Shown in pieces: positions 11,463 to 22,005 of a DNA stretch of 64,000 nt; the first letter of the stretch is position 1; every line of letters begins with the position of its first letter. The position numbers and the translations under genes are program-made. A model generated the notes under the pieces. That model saw nothing but the letters and a program-made list of their open reading frames with translations. It ran no database searches and had not been told where the DNA came from. This stretch comes from Neckera pumila (lineage: Eukaryota; Streptophyta; Bryopsida; Hypnales; Neckeraceae): the NCBI GenBank assembly GCA_963969595.1, contig OZ018413.1:11336211-11400210 (forward strand), written 5' to 3'.

Positions 11463-13120
11463 AATGCAAAGCAGCTAATCTATGAAACACAGACAAGCCT
11501 CATCATCTCTTTCATCTGTTCCAGTTCTTCAAAAAGTTTCTTCTGCTCTCCGAAGACATCCAACAGACTCTGGTCCACCAATCATATATTCAAGGCGCTC
11601 TAAGAATTTCCTGCATGGGAAACTACTCTATGGGCATATATACACTACTAGAAGGACAAAGAGGTCAAAGAATGGGAAATCCCTGACAGAAATATAGACA
11701 TGATGAGGCAAGATATAATGTCATAATTAGAAGTATGATCGACATATCCAAGAAACAATAGTGTTCGTTAGTTTCTGCTAGTTCTATTCCAGGCATTTGA
11801 TCCTCTCTGGAGAAGGATTCCCTGCAAGCGTTTTAGCAGCTAAATCACTGCTAAACTGCTAAACTGTTCAATACAATGTGCTAAACTCGTCCTCAAGTTT
11901 TGACACACGATTGGACGTGCATGTCTCCTGTTGATCTTGCAACTTCATCTGCAGTCGTCCACCACTTTCAATCCTTTTCTTCAGATATCTTTGACGCAAG
12001 CCGGTAGGGGAATCTGAAACAATCTAGGAACGCCAAGAGGAGAGACTGCAACAATGACCGGGCCTGCATGCTTGTCATCTCCAAAGTCTCGAACTTCTCT
12101 GTAGTTCAAATACAAATTCACATCAATCTGAGTGAACTCCGCATCATAAGATTTCAACCTATCAGAACGACAACCGTGACTCAAGATATAGTCATGCAGG
12201 TGAAGGTATTCTAGGAACCATGATGCATTCCGGATTAAGTACAGATCTTTGTATCACATCCTCCAACGGCCGGATTCTTCATTGCTTACACTCTGTAACC
12301 AACAAGGCAATATATATTTCGGTTAGCAATGAGTCATATGTTACATGAAAACACGCATCAACGTCCCAAGCATCAGAAGAAATCTAGAAGCGAGAGCATC
12401 AAAAATTTCAATCATGTAGAAATACCTCTTCTTTCACAGGGGATGCTTCATCCTGAGGATGACTACAACCTTCCTTGCTCCTGACTCTGCAGTTGACTCC
12501 CCCCAAACTCGCGACCAATTTCCTGTGACACATTAATCGATGAATCACATAAATTAAATCCAAAAGGCAGTTAAGGGGCAACTCGGACTAACAAAATCAA
12601 CCTTCAAATCAAAGGAAATAGCTGGCATAATGAGAAATCATGAGAGACCGTCATCAAGTCACCTCGATCTCAACCTACTGCCATATATATAGAAACTAAA
12701 ATAAAGATTCCAGGGAGAGGCAAGTCAAAGATTTGAACAGCGAGTATACCATCTTGACGTCCTCCAAATGATAAGAATGAGTATGATCTCTTGCAGAAGG
12801 CACACTCTCTCGAACTTATACCTTTTCCTTGCACTTCTGCTAATTCAAGCTGTGGAGTGTGACACAATTGTGCACAGCACAGAGCTTCGGTGATTAGCTT
12901 GATGATGCTAACCAACATGAGATATAAAAAGTACCAACTTGGAAAAGTTCCTAATTTTTTGGCTTCGAAATATCCACACATGAATCACGTACAGCAGATT
13001 CACATTCAACCTGGAAAACCCCAGAATGTGGCATTTTCCAAATCTTCACAGCGTTGCAGCCGGCCTTGCAGAACGTACATTGTCCTCTCTCCGACTGAAC
13101 TAACATCTCGTAGACCTAAT
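11463..13120 (-). other. Unassigned minus-strand coding-looking segments
   Basis: Several AG/GT-bounded open segments on the minus strand look coding but were not recognised. One near 13117-12950 has cysteine pairs (GQCTFCKAGCNAVKIWKMP). One at about 12532-12427 reads KLVASLGGVNCRVRSKEGCS. One at about 12292-11985 starts SVSNEESGRWRM, meets a TGA, then stays open in the same frame (LYLIRNASWFLEYLHLHDY and on to VIVAVSPLGVPRLFQIPLPA). Around 12010-11880 another frame is open with coiled-coil character (RQRYLKKRIESGGRLQMKLQ). Near 11570-11463 a frame reads FGEQKKLFEELEQMKEMMRL before a stop. This could be one decayed gene or an alternatively framed intact one. I cannot assign a function. Confidence 0.4.
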
Positions 13121-14298
13121 TAATTAAACAGCAAAGCCTGAGACAGAGTTTCACACGAATGGAGAAATAGATTCACCCATGGATTGCACTGTTTGGATAA
13201 CGTGTCTCAGTAAGATGTACTCTAGAAATCCCTCAAGCGGACATGGCCTCGTCGAGCTTCAACTGAGCGGATGATCTTCGCAAAGCTGCTTCTCCGCCGT
13301 GCATTGAAGCAAAGAGCATCGACGACACATGCAAAGTGTACACTGAATTTTGTCACCTACGTCCTCGAGAATGAGCTCAAACTCTACTGAATTTCACCGC
13401 GCAAAGATCAATTTCGACAGGAAGTCAACTAAAACTTCAGCTGAAACTGGAGTCTTAGTCTTGAGATTGAATGCCCACAGCGTCGCCATCGGTACGATAT
13501 TTCGAGGATATCCACTTCGGGCAATTTGCCGCAAAAGAATCACTGAAGCTCACAAATCCACTGCTTCCAAAGTCTACCAATCCAATGTTACGTCTGTCAA
13601 GGACAGGCACTTCAGGTTTTCGCAGGACATGCTCTCCATGGCCAGGTAAGCGGCATTCCCATATGGAGTCTGTTTTATGTTCGAGGAGGGTTTTCGAGGA
13701 GGGTTTTCCTTTAGGTTATCTTGGAAGATAAAGACTAGAGAGACTTGAATAGAATGAGATTTGCATACGTCTCCAACAATTCTGAGGAGAACCAGTCTTG
13801 GTCAAATACTACCAATCCAAGGAATCAAGATTTATTCTCATGGACGTGATTCTGCTTGGCCACACATGGATATTATAAATGGACAAAAACTACAAAAAAA
13901 GAGCGCGAACTAGTACTGTTTGAGAAATGAAATTCATTAAAAGAAAGAAACACAACATTCACCAAGATTTGATCATGACTAATTGTTCAAGCATGACCAG
14001 AGTCGTCTCAAAGGGCAACATTGTGTGATGTTGAGAATATTCAAAAGTCAACACAGAGTTCCATTTCATGCAACCTTCATTGCACTCAGTAGTATCATCG
14101 ACAAATCCAAATGGACAATTTCAGTATGAATGGCGATTTGAATCTCTTCTTTGACCATTCATCCCTCAACCATAGCTGTTGCCATAAGGGTGATGTCATG
14201 ATAAGGTGCTGTTACCTTATGATACAAATATTGCGTTTTCTCACCTCTCGGGCAGATCATTGACCCTAATATACTATCTCACACTCAGTAGTCCACGC
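13121..14298. other. Intergenic, no gene recognised
   Basis: Open frames at 13350-13730 on the plus strand end at a plausible donor (CCAG then GTAAGC). The minus strand of the same block contains SMSCENLKCLSLTDVTL, which looks like an LRR, but is interrupted by stops. Neither supports a gene call. The rest is AT-rich sequence downstream of the 100-residue gene. Confidence 0.45.
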
Positions 14299-15571
14299 TC
14301 AAGGGAAGTAATCCGCCCAATTGTGGTAGTACGCTTCACGCTGCTCTTTGTTCATGATTTTATTCCACTGCAGGCAATCACATAATAACGGTTCACGGTC
14401 AGACAGAGGGTAAACCAGTTCCCCTCCAAAAAACTCTAACCCACAAACCCTACCCACCCACCCACCCACCCCAATTCATGGACTTAAATGGCCAACTCAA
14501 TTGATCATATTGTGAGATATAGAATTCAGATGGGAACAAATCTAATATCACCAGAATCAGTGAAGAAAATCGCATGTGTTGATCAATAAACCCCCAAAAA
14601 ATTGGATGAAAGAAAGTCTCAATACACCCTACAAACAAACATGAGGCAAAAATTGACCGTAACGAGCTAAAACCCTCCAGAAAAACAGCCCTCCCTAAAA
14701 CCCTACCCAAATTCACCAAAGGATGCAAGAAACCTGACCTTGAACTCATAGGGCTTTCCTTTCTTAATAGCACGCTTCATATGGTGATTCTCATGCACCA
14801 TCGCAAGGTCGTGCCAGCTGCACCAAGCACATACAAGTGCACATTCAATGCAACTAAGTTACGAACACCCGTAATCACCACTGCTCAAAACCCTAAAAGT
14901 TCACACAAACGGTACATACCGATTAAGAGGATGCAGTACACCTAAATTTTCAAGCGTAGGTCATCTCCCACTAAAGCTTTGAAGCTTCATAACTTTCACA
15001 TTCGGTATCCAAATCATAAATTCTTTGGTGAACTAGAATTCTTTTTCGTTTTCTAACAAGACCGTAAGAAAACGAGTGAACATAATAATATAATATTGAC
15101 CAGTGAACCTCTCTCAGAGCTCAAGGTGGCGGGATTTCGTGTGTCCCTAACCCCGACGCCTTGCGTGCAAGAAAACTCTCAGAAGAAAAAGAGGCGATGC
15201 AAGTAAGATATTGATAAAGAAAATGCAGTTCGCCTAAATTATCAATTTAGGTCCATCTCCCACTAAAACTCTGCAACTTCGTAACTTTCACATTCAGAAT
15301 CCAAGTAATGAATTCTCTGGTGCTTTACAATCCTCTTTCATTTTCTACTATCGAGAGCGCAGAAAATGAAGTTAAACAACATTTGAGAAGCAAAGAGGCG
15401 ATGCCAGTGAGCGCACTTGAACATGTTGTTGCACTGCTCCCAGTAGTACGGGCAAGCGATGGAGTAGGCGGAGAAGGCGACGGAGCCCCAGAAAATGGAG
15501 CTGAAGGCCTCCTTGTCCGAGTGCGGCACTCCCGGGTCGCCGGTGTACGCGGGGCCGAACATTTTCTCCAT
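14299..15571 (-). CDS. Small single-pass membrane protein, 100 aa, three exons
   Basis: Minus-strand model: ATG at 15571, exons 15571-15417, 14817-14739 and 14367-14299, all with GT-AG introns and matching phases. The spliced length is 303 bases including TGA. The product starts MEKMFGPAYTGDPGVPHS, has a hydrophobic, aromatic membrane segment at about 24-43, then a charged tail (WHDLAMVHENHHMKRAIKKG) and ends REAYYHNWADYFP. The GGKPY-like basic block and the aromatic C-terminus remind me of small plant mitochondrial respiratory-chain accessory subunits, but I cannot name the family, so that role is only a guess. An acceptor just upstream of the ATG (about 15600) suggests a 5' UTR intron. The first intron (15416-14818) contains a diverged direct duplication, described separately. 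The gene lies head to head with the zinc-finger gene. Confidence 0.8.
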
Positions 15572-15599
15572 CTTGCTAGCGGGAACTTTACGAAGAACA

Positions 15600-15977
15600 A
15601 TCTGAAACAAGAAAAACGGAAAACGCAAGCAACGCGAAGATGGTAAGAGGGTGATGTAAAGAGAGGTTCGACTACGAGGAAGGCAAAGTGGCAGCCAGGA
15701 CCAGAGGCAACCCTATCCTTGGCTCATCCGTGAAGACCGACTGACTTTCAGTTCAATTATTCATCCATTGCTTTCATCCAGAAGAAGTCCTCATGTTCCC
15801 AGTTCTATTCCTTTATGTTCCCAGTTCCCTTCAATGTGTTCCCGTGTGTTCGGGAGTCTTCGGAGAGAGGAAACAAAGCTGTGAAGAGCCTCCCACATTC
15901 AAGTTTTGTTGCTCCCGCCCCCATTTCAAGTTTTCACTGCATCTCTAGGAATTAGGGTTGCAGAGATTTTACGAGCT
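15600..15977. promoter_or_regulatory. Shared divergent promoter region
   Basis: Only 406 bases separate the start codons of the minus-strand 100-residue gene (15571) and the plus-strand zinc-finger gene (15978). Both promoters must lie here or overlap the 5' exon of the small gene. No TATA box stands out. The segment includes a CT-rich acceptor for the small gene near 15600 and repeated TTCCCAGTT words near 15800-15830. Confidence 0.5.
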
Positions 15978-18563
15978 ATGGCGGCCGCCCTGCTCCGCAA
16001 GTCTAGCACGCAGTCCACCTCCGGCGCTGCGCGCGTTGCCTGGACTGCGACATTGCAGCATCCTGAGGAGCGTCTGCTTGGCGATCACGGTGCTGCAGCT
16101 TTGGAGCTCATCGTCAACGGCGCGATGCAGGGCAGTCGTCGTCCTGTTTCTGCAGGATTGACGCTTTTAGGGTCATTGACTAGGAGTGTTTCCTCACGCC
16201 CGCTTTGTGCTGGTGTTCACTGGTCTAGAGGTCTTCTGTCTCGGAGTTTTAATGCTGATTCTGTGGGAGTGCAACAGTCTGAAAGGAAGGAGAGTAGCGG
16301 TGTTGAAGTGTCACCCGAGGGTTCTAGTAATTTTGGTTCGGTGGCAGCGCAGTCATTGCAATCATCCCTGTCCCTTGATGATTTTCGGTCTCTCATTGGC
16401 AGAAAGAAGAGTGAGGTTGCAATTCTTGAGGCTGCACTTGATATCCTAGAGACTGCTCCTCGGGACAAACGGTTTGAAGATCTTGTGCGGAAACACAACC
16501 TTCAATTTGAGTCGAAGAAGTCGGTGCCTGGAGACTTCGTAGGGCAACCTTACAAGGCGTCTAAGACAGCTATAACTGTAGACCCTATAACGGGCTCCTT
16601 CAAGTTTAAGAATGATAACGTTGAGAATAATTCTGTAGTGTTTAACCCAACTAGAACGTCTGATAGCCAGCTGGATGGGTCGTCGGATGTCGCGAAACCT
16701 CCATCTCCCCCTACAATGTTTGGCAGGCTGTCCTTGAACGACTTTCCCGGACCACGAGATCCCAATCTTGAGAGATTGCAGAAGAAGAGGAGGAGACTAG
16801 AATTGCTGAAAGAATACGAACGCAAGAATAAAATAGAATCCTTGAATTTTGGAGCGGGCGGAAGGAGCTCTTTGGGAGCCTCAAAACCTGTAAGTATTCT
16901 TTCTTGACTTTGTTCATTGCCATTTTCTCAACTGAAGTCCCTAAACTAAAAGCCTTAAACCCTAAACCTTCGAAATTGTGGAATCTGGTGGAGTTCCTAA
17001 CCCTAAACCCTAAACCCTAAACGCTTGAGATTGTGGATTCTGGTGGAGTTCGTGATTTAGGTCTGGTTCGACTTCAAGGGGCTAGTTTGCGCTATAGGAG
17101 ACCCGCAATCCCGAATTTGGTGTGGTCTTTGCAATGCCTCATAACTCACACCCTACGGAGAAAAGCCATAGGGTCCCTGTGATACTACCGGAGTGCCTGC
17201 TAAGTCATGCAGGCAGCCTCGTTTGCGGTCTAATTAAAAGTTTACAAAATGGGTTCCGAGTGGTTGATTTGATTGACCTTTTGTTTGTATAAATACACTA
17301 GGGCACTCTATATCTTGCACACGACTTCGTCACCTTTGATACCCTAAAGAACGCTGGGGGTCCTCGATAGTAATCCTGTCCCGCTGCAAGCAGTTTGAGC
17401 TAAGAGTTTGTGTTTCATGTGGTAATAGAGAGAAGAACTGCCCCCTTTCGATCCTTTGAAGCCCAATGCAGGTGCTTTCGTAGAGAAACCTGAGAAGACT
17501 TACAGAAGCTTAGCGGACCGCTTATACGAAGAGCAATTCGGACATCCGGCACCACCTGGTCTGAAGCGAACATATCCGAAGGGATCATTTTACGATCGGT
17601 GTATGAAGGAAAAGGAACGAAAGGAAAGAGAAGCTGCTGCTGCTGCCGCCGCCGCGGCCCGGATAGCGTCGACGGACGAGGTATCGTCACCCCCATCACG
17701 GCCGATTGAATCAGTCAGCCCTCAGCGGAAAGAGGAATACAGTGACAACCCGACGGAAAGGAACGTTTCAAGCAACGATGTAAACCAGGAACGGAAACCC
17801 GGAGCCTGGAAATGCCCCGAGTACGTATCTTAATCCTTAGTCTAGTTCACTTCACTGCTGTGTTAACCGTGAGTACAAATTGAACCTTTTTTGAGTGTGT
17901 TTATATGACTAGGTCCAAAGAATCAGGTTATAATGGGTTTTAGGTATTTTGCAGCTGATTTTTTGTTAATGCTTTTGTCTAGGTTCTGTTGTTATAAAGG
18001 TAGAGGGATACTATTTGCGTTACTTAAAGCATTATAGATATGTAGGAATTTGGTTTTGGGGAGATAATTCTAGTCTATAGAGCTGTGGAGAGATAAGTTT
18101 GGGTACACGATTGAGATCAAGTATTTATCACTCCGTGTGGTCTTTTTGACTAATTTCACTGGAAGTAAGAGTTTGTAGATCACTGCGGCTAACAGTTGAC
18201 TAACCAATTTTTATTCAAAATTAAGTGGCCACAGACAAGTAACCAATTCATCCATACACCTCGTACAAATAAGTCCAATTAAGTGTATGAGTACATGATT
18301 TGCTTCTGATGATTTGGTTCATTATAGGAGACAGGGTAAGGTTCCAAATGATTGGAGTGTCTCCCGAATCATGTCTTCCTCATTTGTATTTTTTTCTATG
18401 GCAGTCTATCTACTTGGTGTGCTCATTATTTTTGTAGGACTTAAAGATACTGCTATTGATGGTTGTCAGGTGCACCTTCTTCAATCTTTCTGGAGACAAA
18501 TTTTGCTATAAGTGTCAGGCACAGCGTGGAGAGAATGGTGAAAGGCGGTCCGCTATGGCTTGA
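15978..18563 (+). CDS. RanBP2-type zinc-finger protein, probably organelle-targeted
   Basis: Three exons: 15978-16889, 17429-17820 and 18470-18563, with GT-AG introns and consistent phases, giving 465 residues. The start is the ATG in AGCTATGGCGG, a good plant context. Residues 1-95 are rich in Ala, Ser and Arg with few acids, like a mitochondrial or plastid presequence. Residues about 138-190 form a charged, helix-prone block (SLDDFRSLIGRKKSEVAILE). An alanine run lies in exon 2. The last exon completes a RanBP2 zinc finger: W431, C433, C436, N440, C447 and C450 fit W-x-C-x2-C-x3-N-x6-C-x2-C. In plants, organelle proteins with such fingers (the VAR3/OZ group) act in RNA editing or organelle development; that role is an inference here. 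The finger is split by intron 2, so its second half is missed if exon 2 is read to its local stop. Intron 1 carries telomere-like repeats. Confidence 0.85.
16940..17060 (+). repeat. Intronic telomere-like repeat with local duplication
   Basis: CCCTAAA words occur three times in a row near 17000-17021 and again near 16965. A segment of about 60 bases, ending TCTGGTGGAGTTC, is present twice around them (about 16962-17000 and 17014-17052). This lies in intron 1 of the zinc-finger gene. Confidence 0.75.
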
Positions 18564-20154
18564 GGTGTAGCATCTTAAGAGCACTGCAACATTTTACAGG
18601 GAAATCAGTTGTCCGCCTTGGTCTTTCATACATAAGTTAGGCAGTGGGTCAGATCCAGGATATGACTCACCTCTAACCTAGTGGCACCCTCTCTAGACTA
18701 CGGTAGCACTTTCCCATTGTCTTAGTTCATCATACGGTAGTCTATCACAAAATTTACTAAATTTTTCTGATCTTGAGACGATTTTTCTGATCAGGGATTG
18801 GTCGCAATTAGCAGTTGCAGTTCATTAGTTGGATATGATGTCAGAGTCACTGTAGTGAAGGTAGAAAATATATACGTTCAAAGATATATCGTGGATCAAT
18901 GTGGATACGCGTTTTTAGAATATGAAATACCGGTAGGAGAAATAGGAGAAATTACCGCATGTCGTGGCTGTGGGCTTTCAAAGGGATTTGTAATCTGAGA
19001 ACCTAGCTTAAGTGTGTTTTGTTATTTCAAATTGCAATCGTGCATAGTAGATCATATGAAGAAACTTATAGTGCAGCACTAACCATTTTTTATTTGGGTA
19101 TGGAAAAGGGTATCTGTACGGTGGATATGAGTTTGAATTATTTCACAGTATGGAAACTGAGTTTCCTAATTCCTTGTGACTCGACTTTAATTGTTGCCAT
19201 TATTTACCCCGTTATGACCCAAAATCTGAAATATTTCAGAATGATGGATTTAGGTTGAATGCATGATTGTAATGGGCTTAATCCTAGTTATGTGAAACGA
19301 AGACAAGTTTGGAATAGATTGTCCTACTTTAGGCTTCTATACCCTACGTCAAGGTTAGATTCAGTAATAAAATTCATAAATTAAGTAATTTTTGGAATGT
19401 ATGATTGTTTGGAATATTACAAGTAAAATGTTTGAAATGTTGCAGGAATTTTTCATCCATATTGCCTATATTTTTTAATATTTCTGAAAATGTACATCAC
19501 GCCTTAAGCCTTGCATGATAGGTTTCCCAAAACAAGTAAACCTAGAAGTTGCCAAACACAAAAATATTTGGATGCCAAAATGTTGAAACAATAATACCAA
19601 TAGTTTCAATTGTCTTAAATTCTTTGTGCTCAAAAAAGGAACTATTTTGTCACTCAAGTGCCAAATCAAACTTTCACCTATGATAGTACAACAGTAAAAG
19701 TACAAAGTGAATTTTGAAGGCCATAGAAAATGGATCTCTTCCCTCCAAAAGGCAAGAACTTATAATTTACCGTAGATGATCAAAATGAGATCATTTGAGT
19801 TCATATTTGAAATCAAAGACCTTGCATTAGAAATAAAAAATCTTCAATATAATAGGCAATTTTTACATTTATTCTGATTGAGGTAATGCAGAGGTCAATT
19901 TGGTTAGGGAATGCATAAATCTATTACCCTTGCTATATAGGTGTAAAAATTTATCCTCAGATTATATTAGATTGTTAAAATCTTCCTCAAGGCTATAACT
20001 TTCTTGACATTTGGTATACACTTGCATTAATCAAATATTTAAAAAAGGGATATAAATAATTAGTACATTTATAAAATATTCAAACACATTTTGTATATAT
20101 GTTCAAAAATAAATTTATAAATTAAATTAAATTATATGATTATTACTTCCAAAG
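18564..20154. other. 3' flank and AT-rich intergenic DNA
   Basis: The first few hundred bases are probably 3' UTR of the zinc-finger gene. Frames at 18798-18998 and 19019-19258 have no protein-family character. The rest becomes AT-rich with no recognised gene. Confidence 0.55.
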
Positions 20155-21064
20155 AATAAATCCTAAAGGATCAAGTCGCGTTTTTTGCCAATATAGATAT
20201 TTTGGACAACTCACTACAAATGGATTTTTTTATTTTAAATTTTCATACCACATGTGGACAAGGATTAACTTTAAGACCCAATAGTTTTCATAACTTCTAA
20301 CTACATGATTAAAAAGTTAACTATATGTAGTAGTTTTTTCAACTTGGGCAACCCGAGCAGATCTAAAAAAATCAATTTTTTCAAAAATAAAAATTTGAAG
20401 TTGGTTTTTTAGATTTATATACACGTGGAAAGCTTTGAATTATTCTATTTTGATCAATAAGATTAAAATATGAGGAGTTTGAGTTTGCAGCCACTTATGG
20501 ATCCTCTACTCTAAAACAAACTTTGAAGTCCTTTATTTAACTCAATTTTCAATATTTTGTAAATATATAAAATCATAGGATGTAGATTGTTTAGTACAAC
20601 ACTACAACCTTTGGGATTGGCATTTTCCAATTCCATAGCTAAATTTTTGACAGTTTAGCTAAATCAATCTCTATTTCTTTCTACTTATTATTTTTTCCTA
20701 CTGTACAATTCCAAATGATCTCAAAATTTTCAAGCATATAACCAACTTGACTTGAAAAATAAATCCAAAGAAGAACCACCATTTTGAAATTTTTTCATAC
20801 AAATGTGACCTTGTGAAATGCAGCTACCTAATTTTTTGTAGGGCCAAAAAAAAGAATTTTTGCCAATTCAAACGCTAATATTTTGCAATCTTCACGGTGG
20901 GCATGTTTGAAATTGTTCACCACATCTTTTCAAGTTAGTGTGCTACAAGATCTAACAGTTACATATATCCAAAAGTATTTTTTTCTAAAATTTGGTACTT
21001 GTCCTAGAAATGGCAGTTTTGGAGCATTTTTGGTGAAAACAGAGTTAGTAAACTTTAGGGAATA
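20155..21064. mobile_element. TTAA-family element, degenerate copy
   Basis: A diverged copy of the element that follows it at 21078, in the same orientation. Matching landmarks include the left end (CCTAAAGGATCAAG), the AATATTTTGCAATC region and the AAAATTTGGTACTTGT segment near its right end. The terminal TTAA motifs have eroded. Confidence 0.65.
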
Positions 21065-21077
21065 ATAAGACCTTATC

Positions 21078-22005
21078 TTAACCCCTAAAGGACCAAACGG
21101 CATTCTTTGCCAACATAGCGATTTTGGGCAGCTCACTACAAACGGAAATTTTATTTCTTTTTCTTTGAAAATTCCACACAACGTGTGTCCAAGAAGTAGC
21201 TTTAAGGCCCAACAATTTTCAACAATTTTGACTATATGGTTAAAAAGTTATTGGATGATATGTCATTTTCAACAATCGGCAAGCAGCACAAAAAAATTCT
21301 GAAAAATCACTTTTTAAAAAAATAAAAATTTGAATTTGATTCTTTATATATGTAAAGCTTTGAATTATTTCATTTTGATTTATGAGATGAAAATTATGAA
21401 GTGTTCTAGTTTGTGAGCAATTATGGATTCCCTATTCTAAAATAAACTTTGAAGTCTTTTATTTAAGTAACTCAATTTTTAGTATTTTTTGAAAAAAACA
21501 AAAGCACAAGATATATATTGTTTATTGCAACATTACAACCGTTGGGATTGACATTTTTTGATTCCATAATAAAATTCTCAACAGTTTAGTGTTTTGAATC
21601 ATTCTCTACTTCTTTCTACAACCTATTTTTTCCTATATGTTGTACAAATTCCAAATGATCTGAACTTTTTCAAGCATGTAGCCAATTTGCTTTGAAGAAT
21701 GTATCCAAGGAATAACCACCATTTTGCACATTTTTTAATCTAAATGTGACCTTGTGAAGTGTAGCTGTCTTGTTTTTTGTAGAGGCAAAAAAACATTTTT
21801 GTCAGTCAAATGCTAATATCTTGCAATCTACAAGGTTGAAAATTTCCTAAATTTTTCCTACATATTCTCAAAACAAGTTTACTACAAGATCCTATGGTTA
21901 CATGTGTCCAAAGATGTTTATTTTCTAAAATTTGGTACTTGTACTAGAAATGACAGTTTTGGAGTGTTTTTGGTGAAGACATAGTCTCTGACCTTGAGGG
22001 GTTAA
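21078..22005. mobile_element. TTAA-family non-autonomous element, 928 bp
   Basis: The left end is TTAACCCCTAAAGGACCAA. The right end, read inward, is TTAACCCCTCAAGGTCAG. Both ends start with TTAA. No open frame of note lies inside. Related sequences occur at 20155 (same orientation) and at 33850 and 59834 (opposite orientation). Confidence 0.75.

Noticed and set aside
15308..15646. Plus-strand frame of 112 codons
   Set aside because: Shadow of exon 1 of the minus-strand 100-residue gene, whose splice phases fit perfectly.
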